From Eubacterium sp. CAG:180 (lineage in GTDB: Bacteria > Bacillota > Clostridia > Oscillospirales > Acutalibacteraceae), in assembly GCA_000432435.1 (NCBI GenBank), contig HF993129.1:10119-74118 (forward strand): a stretch of DNA of 64,000 nucleotides, read 5' to 3'. Positions 1 to 7,175 of the stretch are shown in pieces. The position numbers were made by a program, and so were the translations under genes. The first letter of the stretch is position 1; the number at the start of each line of letters is the position of its first letter. The notes under the pieces are model-generated. The model ran no database searches, had not been told where the DNA came from, and was given only the letters and a program-made list of their open reading frames with translations.

Positions 1-476
1 ACGGTAAGATTGCCCGTCGCTTTAATCAGGTCAGTGAGCTTGGAAAAATACTTGATCCCATAGCAGATAAGCTGACACAGATGACTATAGCTGTTGTGCT
101 TTTCCTTGAGTTTAATAAATCAACCAATCCTACTATGAAATGGTTCAAATGGGTATTTCTTTTCTTTATTGCAAAAGAATTGCTTATGGTGCTTGTCGGT
201 GCAATTATGATAGGCATCGGTCTTCGCCCGAGTGCAGCGGTAATGTGGGGCAAGGTTGCGACAACGGCATTTTACGGTGTTATGATTCTTGTTATTGCAT
301 TCGGACCGGAAGTCGGAGCTCTCAGAGCGTATTTTACGCTTCCTGATCCTGTTATGATAGCTCTTGTAATAATTGCCGCTCTTTTGACATTTGCCGCTCT
401 TCTCAGTTATGTACCCAATACCATGCAGCAATTTAAAGAGAAAAAATTAAAAAAGCAAACTAAGAAAGAGGATTAA
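1..476 (+). CDS. pgsA: CDP-diacylglycerol-glycerol-3-phosphate 3-phosphatidyltransferase, C-terminal part
   Basis: The 5' end lies outside the window and the reading frame enters at base 3. The first visible residues, GKIARR followed by GKILDPIAD, match the CDP-alcohol phosphatidyltransferase signature DGxxAR(x)8GxxxDxxxD, which binds Mg2+ and CDP-diacylglycerol. Several hydrophobic segments follow, and the protein ends in a lysine-rich tail. The family makes phosphatidylglycerol phosphate in the membrane, the first committed step to phosphatidylglycerol and cardiolipin. PgsA is the usual housekeeping member, but another CDP-alcohol transferase cannot be excluded from the fragment. The stop lies 7 bp before the next start, so the two genes are probably co-transcribed. 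Confidence 0.85.
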   Translation, partial: GKIARRFNQVSELGKILDPIADKLTQMTIAVVLFLEFNKSTNPTMKWFKWVFLFFIAKELLMVLVGAIMIGIGLRPSAAVMWGKVATTAFYGVMILVIAFGPEVGALRAYFTLPDPVMIALVIIAALLTFAALLSYVPNTMQQFKEKKLKKQTKKED

Positions 477-483
477 CAATCAG

Positions 484-2814
484 ATGAACAAAAATATGCT
501 GTGCAGCAGATGCCATAAAAATCCTGCTGTATTTTTCATCTCAAAAATAGACGGCGACAAAACCACCAATGAGGGCCTTTGTATAAAATGTGCTATGGAG
601 CTGAATATCGGTCCCGTAAAGCAAATAATGGACCAAATGGGTATCTCGGAAGATGAGATGAACGACGTTGCTGAGCAGATGAATCAGATGATGGAAAATC
701 CGGACGGTATTGAAGGGTTTCAACCCGGCGGTGCTTTGCCGTTATCATTTTTACAAGGAATGTTTCCGGAGAAAAGCGATGATACCGAAGACGGTTCCGA
801 CGGCTCAGAGCCGGAAGATACATCAAACGATAGTGATAATACAAAAGGCAAAAAGAGGAAAGGTACAAAAAACAAGAAAAGAAAGTATTTGAATCTTTAT
901 TGTACCGATCTTACGGAACGCGCAAGAGAGGGTAAGCTTGATAGAATTATCGGCAGAGATAAGGAAATTTACAGAACGATTCAAATACTGTGCCGCAGAA
1001 CAAAGAACAACCCTTGTCTTATAGGTGAACCCGGTGTCGGTAAGACTGCCATTGCCGAAGGGCTCGCTCTTAAAATTGCAGCAGGCGATGTTCCTGCAAA
1101 AATAGCCGACAAGGAAATTCATTTGTTAGACCTTACCGCGTTAGTTGCCGGAACACAATTCCGCGGTCAGTTTGAGAGCCGTATTAAAGGACTTATAGAG
1201 GAGGTTAAAAACGAGGGTAATATTATCCTCTTTATCGATGAGGTTCACAATCTTGTCGGAACAGGCGACAGCGAAGGAACAATGAATGCCGCTAATATTT
1301 TAAAGCCTGCTCTTTCACGTGGCGAAATACAGGTCATTGGTGCAACAACCTTTAATGAGTACCGTAACAATATCGAAAAAGATGCAGCGTTGGAACGCCG
1401 TTTTCAGCCTGTTAAGGTAGAAGAACCGTCAATCAACGATACGTATGATATGCTCCTTGGAATTAAGAAGTATTACGAGGATTATCATAAGGTGAAAATC
1501 TCTGATGATTTGGTTTATCGAGCCGTTACTTTGTCCGAAAGATATATCACCGACAGATTTTTGCCGGATAAAGCCATAGATTTGCTTGACGAAGCTTGCA
1601 CTTGTGCGAACCTTAGAAACAAGGCTATAAGTGACTATGAGTTATTCCTTAAAAAGCGTGATGAATTAAAGAGCGAAGAGGAAGAGCTTACGTCTAAGGC
1701 AGAAACAACCACAGAGGATGCCGAACGTGATAAGGTGTATAAGGACTTGGCAACGGTTAAAACCGAATTACTGTCGTATGACGGAAAAGAAGACGAATTA
1801 AAAGAAAAAGCCTCTCACAACGATGTAAAAGAGGAAGACTTGGCAAAGGTTATAAATCTTTGGACAGGTATTCCCGTTACCAAAGTTATGGAGGGCGACA
1901 TAAAGCGCCTTGCCGGGCTTGAGGATAGACTTAAAGCACATCTCATCGGTCAGGATGAGGCAGTGGACCTTGTTGTTGCGGCTATTAAGCGCAACAGGGT
2001 GCAATTATCCGTCCAGAGAAGACCCGCTTCGTTTATTTTTGTCGGTCCTACCGGTGTCGGAAAGACAGAACTTGTTAAGCTGCTCTCGAAAGAACTTTTT
2101 GACACGCCTGAAACTCTTATCAGGCTTGATATGTCAGAGTTTATGGAAAAGCATTCCGTATCAAGACTTATCGGATCTCCTCCGGGATATGTGGGATACG
2201 ACGAGGCAGGTCAGTTAACCGAAAAGGTCAGAAGAAAGCCGTATTCCATTATTCTGTTTGATGAGATTGAAAAAGCTCATCCTGATGTTATGAATATACT
2301 TTTGCAAATCCTTGACGAAGGAAAGACAAATGACGCTCACGGAAGAACCGTCAGCTTTGCAAATACCGTTATTATTATGACCTCCAATGCCGGAAGCGAA
2401 AGAAGAGAAAGTGCACTCGGCTTTGCTAAAGCTCCGTCAGATATAAAAAAAGAAAATGCCATTAAGGGGCTTAGAGAATTTTTAAGGCCGGAATTTATTG
2501 GCAGAGTTGACGAAATAGTTGTATTTAATGAGTTGACTGAGGATAACTATAAAGATATTGCGAAGCTGATGCTTTCGGAGCTTTCCGACTCTCTAAAGGA
2601 AAAAAGTATATCGTTCGGGTACAGCGACGATGTTCCGGCTCTTTTGGTTTCAAAAATGGATGGTACCGTAAGAGGTGCAAGAGATCTCAGAAATGTTATT
2701 CGACGTAATGTTGAGGATAAAATATCTAATTATTTAGTTGACAATTATGATAAACCGTTGAAGGCTATTAACTTGTCTGCAGACGGTGATGAGGTTATCC
2801 TCGAAACAAAATAA
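484..2814 (+). CDS. ClpC-like AAA+ unfoldase with an N-terminal zinc-finger domain
   Basis: A protein of 776 aa. The N-terminus carries CSRC (C7, C10) and CIKC (C33, C36), a four-cysteine zinc site like the start of McsA, followed by an acidic Met-rich linker and a basic patch. It has no double-repeat Clp N domain. Two AAA+ modules follow. The first has Walker A GEPGVGKT near residue 181 and Walker B FIDEVHN. The second has Walker A GPTGVGKT near residue 521 and Walker B LFDEIEKAHPD. A shortened coiled-coil middle region separates them. An LGF tripeptide after the second module is at the place of the ClpP-docking loop, so a role as regulatory ATPase of ClpP is likely. The zinc region may replace substrate or adaptor recognition (inference). 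The ribosome binding site AGAGGA overlaps the end of pgsA. Confidence 0.88.
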   Translation: MNKNMLCSRCHKNPAVFFISKIDGDKTTNEGLCIKCAMELNIGPVKQIMDQMGISEDEMNDVAEQMNQMMENPDGIEGFQPGGALPLSFLQGMFPEKSDDTEDGSDGSEPEDTSNDSDNTKGKKRKGTKNKKRKYLNLYCTDLTERAREGKLDRIIGRDKEIYRTIQILCRRTKNNPCLIGEPGVGKTAIAEGLALKIAAGDVPAKIADKEIHLLDLTALVAGTQFRGQFESRIKGLIEEVKNEGNIILFIDEVHNLVGTGDSEGTMNAANILKPALSRGEIQVIGATTFNEYRNNIEKDAALERRFQPVKVEEPSINDTYDMLLGIKKYYEDYHKVKISDDLVYRAVTLSERYITDRFLPDKAIDLLDEACTCANLRNKAISDYELFLKKRDELKSEEEELTSKAETTTEDAERDKVYKDLATVKTELLSYDGKEDELKEKASHNDVKEEDLAKVINLWTGIPVTKVMEGDIKRLAGLEDRLKAHLIGQDEAVDLVVAAIKRNRVQLSVQRRPASFIFVGPTGVGKTELVKLLSKELFDTPETLIRLDMSEFMEKHSVSRLIGSPPGYVGYDEAGQLTEKVRRKPYSIILFDEIEKAHPDVMNILLQILDEGKTNDAHGRTVSFANTVIIMTSNAGSERRESALGFAKAPSDIKKENAIKGLREFLRPEFIGRVDEIVVFNELTEDNYKDIAKLMLSELSDSLKEKSISFGYSDDVPALLVSKMDGTVRGARDLRNVIRRNVEDKISNYLVDNYDKPLKAINLSADGDEVILETK

Positions 2815-2819
2815 TAAAA

Positions 2820-2852
2820 AATAAGTGGCAGGTGGCAGCCTGCCGCTTATTT
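2820..2852 (+). terminator. Hairpin, weak intrinsic terminator or attenuator
   Basis: A 13-bp stem (2820-2832 with 2839-2851, one G-U pair) with a 6-nt loop lies just after the clpC-like stop. The T-run after it is short, so termination is probably partial and the next gene may be read through. Confidence 0.55.
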
Positions 2853-2868
2853 AAACGGATGTGGTAAA

Positions 2869-3414
2869 ATGAAACTTATGATAGCCTCCGACATACACGG
2901 CTCGGCGATGTATTGCAAAAATTTAATGGAAGCGTTTGACCGCGAAAAGGCTGACCGTCTTCTTTTGCTCGGCGATATTTTATATCACGGACCGAGAAAC
3001 GATTTGCCGGAAGAGTATGCACCGAAAAAGGTGATTTCTATGCTTAACGATGTGAGAGACAGGCTTTTTTGTGTGCGCGGCAACTGCGATACCGAAGTAG
3101 ACCAAATGGTTCTTAACTTTCCGATACTTGCCGATTACTGTATAATACCGGTAGGCGATAGGCTTATTTATGCAACTCACGGTCATAATTTTAATTTGAA
3201 TAACCTTCCGCCGCTTTGCGGAGGAGATATTTTGCTCCACGGACACACTCATATTCCAGCATGGGAAGAATTCGGAGAAAATAATCTTTATTTAAATCCC
3301 GGTTCGGTTTCAATTCCGAAAGAAAACAGTGCTCACGGATATATGCTTCTTGAAAATGAAGAGTTTATTTGGAAAACACTTGACGGAGAAGAATACCACA
3401 GTTTAAAAATATAA
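2869..3414 (+). CDS. yfcE: YfcE/MJ0936-family metallophosphodiesterase
   Basis: A protein of 181 aa, the normal length for YfcE-type phosphodiesterases. The binuclear metal site motifs are visible in order: SDIHG near the N-terminus, LGDILYHG, RGNCD, ATHGH and LLHGHTH. NPGSVSIPK near the end is a typical YfcE tail. Family members hydrolyse phosphodiesters with Mn2+ or a similar metal; the natural substrate is unknown. It is a cytoplasmic protein with no signal or membrane segment. It sits between the clpC-like gene and a strong convergent terminator, so it is the last gene of its transcription unit. Confidence 0.88.
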   Translation: MKLMIASDIHGSAMYCKNLMEAFDREKADRLLLLGDILYHGPRNDLPEEYAPKKVISMLNDVRDRLFCVRGNCDTEVDQMVLNFPILADYCIIPVGDRLIYATHGHNFNLNNLPPLCGGDILLHGHTHIPAWEEFGENNLYLNPGSVSIPKENSAHGYMLLENEEFIWKTLDGEEYHSLKI

Positions 3415-3435
3415 ATAATTTAGATGATTACTTAA

Positions 3436-3470
3436 AATCCGCAGAGCCTTGGCTCTGCGGATTCCTTTTT
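3436..3470. terminator. Bidirectional intrinsic terminator
   Basis: A perfect 13-bp inverted repeat (3436-3448 and 3451-3463) is followed by a T-run on the plus strand and preceded by A-rich sequence. It lies between the convergent yfcE and alpha-galactosidase genes, so it can serve both. Confidence 0.85.
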
Positions 3471-5112
3471 ATACTATTGTGCCTTTATCAATATTAAACT
3501 TAAAGGTGTGTTCAATACCATCCTGTGTGTATACGAATTTCATTATTCGTTTGTTCTCATTTAAAAACTCGGCGCTTTTAACATCGATTTTGCTCTTTTT
3601 AAATGTGTCGAGAAGTACTGACATTTGCTCATCGCTATATTTCCCGACATTATCAGATGTAAATAAAACGCTGCCGAAAACCTTGTTTACAGTTGCTATT
3701 ATCTTGCGCTGCTCAAACGTGCAATGGATGTTTTCATCTCTCAAGAGGAAAACGTCCGGGTCGTTGAGAAATGCTCTGCCGTCAAGCTGTCGGCGGAATA
3801 TGGAATTGCCGAGGGTGTGGTACGTTGAGATGAATTCTCTGTTAGAAAAGAACGGAACTTTCCATCTAAGCCCCATATCCGCACCGATACGGCAATAATC
3901 TACTTTGCCGAATGCCGGCATCAAAGGAACGCCGCAACCGAGTATCATTTTTTCGCCGACACATTTGCGTAGAAAATCCATAGCCTCACACATAAGCTGG
4001 CCGCGGCTTTTGCCGTGATTCGGTATTATTGCGGCAGCATATAAAAAGTCAAGCTTAACTAAATCAAACCCCCAATCATTCAGAATGACATCAAAAAAGT
4101 GTTTGATGTAGTTTTTAACCTCCGGAACTTCAATGTCCAGGGCGTAAAAGCCTCCCCAGTTAATTCCGCAAGTTACCGGATGACCGTTTTTCTTGCGAAT
4201 GAGCCAATCGTGGTGCTGCGTAGCGGTTTTGGAAGTGAACTCTGCGCCGAAAGGAGCCAGCCAAAGGCCTGCAAGCATTCCTTTTGAATGAATCTTGTCG
4301 GCAACAGATTTCATACCGTTAGGGAATTTCTTATTGTCTATAGTGAGCCAATCACCGGTTGCCGATTGATATCCGTCGTCTATCTGAAATATATCAATAT
4401 CGGATTTCACCTTGGATAACGCCTCGAGGTCGTCAGATACTATTTTTTCATTAATTTTGCTGTAATAGTTATACCACGTGGTATATCCGTTTTTGGGGGC
4501 CACAGAAGGCTTGGGTATATTAAGCTCGTCAAACCAACTATCGAAAACGGAATCCTCGTCGCCCACATATTCTGCGAAATTTAAAACTTCATATTCACCG
4601 TCAACAATTACTCCTTCAAGGTCTTTTTGTACGGTTATCATATTGCTGTTGAAATCGGCGGTAAATATTGTATATCCGGTTCTCTCAGTCAATGAGGCGA
4701 AAAGATCGTATTCTTCACCGTTCCTTACATACATATAAGAAAAACCCTGAAAGACGCCGCGTCGACTTACATTGTCATCGAATGTATAAGCTCCCGCCGC
4801 TCCGAGGAGGGTGCGCCTGTAAGCAAAACTTATAGGTCCGAATGTGTGTGACTGTCTCTCATCTTTAAACATTTCACGACATTCAGTCCAAGACTGATAC
4901 CCATTGGCAAAAACTCTGCTGTCAGCTTTGAAGTTGTATGGAATGCTTGCTGTCAGATTTAAAATTTCCAATGGGACAAAAGCTGCCATTTTAAGTGAAA
5001 TATGGCTTTTGGTTGCTTTATAAGTAATTTTGAAATGTTCGGTTTCAAAAAGATTGGTGGAAAAAACAGCTTTTCCTACCTTATATTCCAAATTGAGCTT
5101 GAATTTTTCCAT
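3469..5112 (-). CDS. GH36-type alpha-galactosidase
   Basis: A protein of 547 aa without signal peptide. It removes alpha-1,6-linked galactose from oligosaccharides such as melibiose or raffinose (family knowledge). The TIM-barrel motifs of clan GH-D are clear: FQIDDGYQ, LWLAPFGAEF, and KLDFLYAA, whose D355 is the expected nucleophile. D412 in CRIGADMG is the expected acid/base. An N-terminal beta domain contains FANGYQSW. The protein is shorter than the roughly 700-aa classical GH36 enzymes, so it belongs to a compact subgroup. A strong ribosome binding site (AGGAGGA) lies 4 nt upstream of the start. It is transcribed divergently from the phosphohexomutase and mannosidase genes, which suggests a shared carbohydrate role. 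Confidence 0.85.
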   Translation of the reverse strand: MEKFKLNLEYKVGKAVFSTNLFETEHFKITYKATKSHISLKMAAFVPLEILNLTASIPYNFKADSRVFANGYQSWTECREMFKDERQSHTFGPISFAYRRTLLGAAGAYTFDDNVSRRGVFQGFSYMYVRNGEEYDLFASLTERTGYTIFTADFNSNMITVQKDLEGVIVDGEYEVLNFAEYVGDEDSVFDSWFDELNIPKPSVAPKNGYTTWYNYYSKINEKIVSDDLEALSKVKSDIDIFQIDDGYQSATGDWLTIDNKKFPNGMKSVADKIHSKGMLAGLWLAPFGAEFTSKTATQHHDWLIRKKNGHPVTCGINWGGFYALDIEVPEVKNYIKHFFDVILNDWGFDLVKLDFLYAAAIIPNHGKSRGQLMCEAMDFLRKCVGEKMILGCGVPLMPAFGKVDYCRIGADMGLRWKVPFFSNREFISTYHTLGNSIFRRQLDGRAFLNDPDVFLLRDENIHCTFEQRKIIATVNKVFGSVLFTSDNVGKYSDEQMSVLLDTFKKSKIDVKSAEFLNENKRIMKFVYTQDGIEHTFKFNIDKGTIV

Positions 5113-5177
5113 GGGTTCCTCCTTTGTGTTCCGTGAGAATTTTAGTTGTCTCGCTCGGCTTATGCTAAACCTTTTTT

Positions 5178-5206
5178 ATTATAGCATAACAAAAAATAAT
5201 ATTCAT
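5178..5206 (-). promoter_or_regulatory. Promoter of the GH36 gene
   Basis: On the minus strand an extended -10 (TGC then TATAAT, -10 box at 5183-5178) lies 65 bp before the start codon. The -35 region is poor, as is common with extended -10 promoters. Confidence 0.5.
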
Positions 5207-5222
5207 CATTTTTTTAATTTGT

Positions 5223-5251
5223 TTGACGAGGAAAAGTCCTTGTGTTAAAAT
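5223..5251 (+). promoter_or_regulatory. Promoter of the phosphohexomutase-mannosidase operon
   Basis: -35 TTGACG (5223-5228), 17-bp spacer, TG-extended -10 TAAAAT (5246-5251). The start codon of the phosphohexomutase is 29 bp downstream. Confidence 0.65.
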
Positions 5252-5280
5252 CAATAAAAAGCTATCGGAGATGAGCAACA

Positions 5281-7164
5281 TTGGATATTCACGAAAAATA
5301 CGAGTATTGGCTGACGTTTGATGACAATACCAAAAATGAACTGGAATCAATAACAGATAAAAAAGAGATTGAGGATAGATTCTATAAGGATTTGGAATTT
5401 GGTACCGGTGGCTTGAGAGGCATTATGGGAGCAGGTGCCAACAGAATGAACAAGTATACTGTCGGCAAAGCTACAAAAGGTCTTTGTGAGTATTTAAAAA
5501 ACGAGTTTGCAGGAGAAAAAAGCGTTGTTATTGCTTATGATTCACGCAATAATTCGAAGGCTTTTGCGGAATGCGCCGCAGAGGTTCTGTGCTATAACGG
5601 GATTAAGACCTTTCTTTTTGAGGAGATTATGCCCACTCCCGTACTTTCTTTTTCAGTAAGATACTTAAATTGTAATGCCGGAATAGTTATTACCGCAAGT
5701 CATAATCCGAAAGAATACAACGGTTATAAAGTGTATGATGAATACGGTTGTCAGCTTGTTCCGCAATATGCCGATAAGGTTATATCGTATATCAACAATG
5801 TTAAAGATATAAAGTCCGTAAAGCATATGAATTTAAATATGGCATTGTCAAACGGTTATTTGACCTATATAGGAGATGAAGTGCTTAACAGCTATATTTC
5901 GGAAGTTGAAAAAATGGCTGTTTACAAAGAAGCGTCCGACTTAAAGATAGTTTATACCCCTTTGCACGGAACAGGCAATATTCCCGTCAGGAAAGTATTG
6001 TCCGATATGTCGTTTGACGTCTCCGTTGTCAAGGAGCAGGCTGTTGCCGACGGTAATTTCACAACAGTCAGATCACCGAATCCGGAAGAGAAGGATGCGC
6101 TTAATATGGCACTTGAACAGGCCAAAAGAGCAAATGCCGATTTGGTTATAGGAACCGATCCGGATTGTGATCGAGTTGGTGTAGGTGTTTTACATAACGG
6201 GGAATATACTTTGCTTACCGGCAATCAAACCGGAGCATTGCTTGTGGATTTTTATCTCAAATTTAAGAAACAAAGCTTAAATCCGAAGTCAACACTTGTT
6301 AAAACGATTGTTACAAATGATTTGGGTGCGGAAATTGCACGGAAAAACGGCTTGAATGTTGTTGAGACTTTGACCGGATTTAAATATATCGGTGATCAGA
6401 TTACCAAGTATGAAAAAACAGGCGAGAACGAGTTCTTGATAGGGTATGAAGAGAGCTATGGCTATCTCGTCGGAACATATGCGCGAGACAAAGATGCGGT
6501 TATCGCTTCAATGCTAATATGCGAGATGGCGGCATATTATAAGAAAAATAAAATGACGTTGGTAGACGCTTTAAATGTTCTTTATTCGGAATACGGGTTT
6601 TATCTTGATGCACTTGATTCTTTTGTTCTAAAAGGGAAAGACGGTGCTTCGCGTATAAAGAATATTATGTCTTATTTCAGGGCTAATAAAGCAACCGTTT
6701 TTCCAAACATTACAGATGTTAAGGACTATAGTACGGGCATCGGCGATTTACCGAAATCAAATGTTTTAAAGTTTTTCCTTAAAGGCGGTTCTTGGATTGC
6801 CGTCAGACCATCGGGAACCGAGCCGAAATTAAAAATGTATTATTCCGTAAGGGGTATTGACTCTTCATCGTGCGAGCGTTCGCTTCAGAATATCCGAACA
6901 ATTATAAACGGAATAATGGGTATGGATATTGAAACATATATAAAAAAAATAATAAGGCCTAAAATTCAGGGCGACGGCGGTGAGGTTGAATTTGAGTCAT
7001 TGTCTGAGGACGGGACGTTAACTTTGATTTTCAGAGGAGAATGTTCCAAATGCCTTATCTTGAACAGATGCGTTGACTGGATAGCGGAGGAAGTGCTGAA
7101 AAATACAAGTAAACTTGTAAAAATAAAGGCAATTCGTAAAAAACCGTATTTTTGGGATAACTGA
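5281..7164 (+). CDS. Phosphoglucomutase/phosphomannomutase fused to a C-terminal NifU-like domain
   Basis: A protein of 627 aa with a TTG start 10 nt after GGAG. Residues 1 to about 545 form a complete alpha-D-phosphohexomutase: TASHNP with phosphoserine S140, the metal loop DPDCDR at 293-298, the sugar loop EESYG, and the phosphate loop RPSGTEPK near 509. It would interconvert hexose 1- and 6-phosphates. Residues 548 to about 620 form a second domain reading IIRPKIQGDGGEVEF, then GECSKC (C588, C591), then a helix ending in an IKAI strand. This is the pattern of the NifU C-terminal Fe-S scaffold domain. The join is in one open frame with no homopolymer slip visible. The gene starts an operon with the alpha-mannosidase 11 bp downstream. 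The role of the Fe-S-type tail is unknown. Confidence 0.88.
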   Translation: MDIHEKYEYWLTFDDNTKNELESITDKKEIEDRFYKDLEFGTGGLRGIMGAGANRMNKYTVGKATKGLCEYLKNEFAGEKSVVIAYDSRNNSKAFAECAAEVLCYNGIKTFLFEEIMPTPVLSFSVRYLNCNAGIVITASHNPKEYNGYKVYDEYGCQLVPQYADKVISYINNVKDIKSVKHMNLNMALSNGYLTYIGDEVLNSYISEVEKMAVYKEASDLKIVYTPLHGTGNIPVRKVLSDMSFDVSVVKEQAVADGNFTTVRSPNPEEKDALNMALEQAKRANADLVIGTDPDCDRVGVGVLHNGEYTLLTGNQTGALLVDFYLKFKKQSLNPKSTLVKTIVTNDLGAEIARKNGLNVVETLTGFKYIGDQITKYEKTGENEFLIGYEESYGYLVGTYARDKDAVIASMLICEMAAYYKKNKMTLVDALNVLYSEYGFYLDALDSFVLKGKDGASRIKNIMSYFRANKATVFPNITDVKDYSTGIGDLPKSNVLKFFLKGGSWIAVRPSGTEPKLKMYYSVRGIDSSSCERSLQNIRTIINGIMGMDIETYIKKIIRPKIQGDGGEVEFESLSEDGTLTLIFRGECSKCLILNRCVDWIAEEVLKNTSKLVKIKAIRKKPYFWDN

Positions 7165-7175
7165 GAGGAGTAATT

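Noticed and set aside
3449..3898. 149-codon plus-strand frame
   Set aside because: Lies wholly within the GH36 gene on the opposite strand, overlaps the terminator and has no family features.
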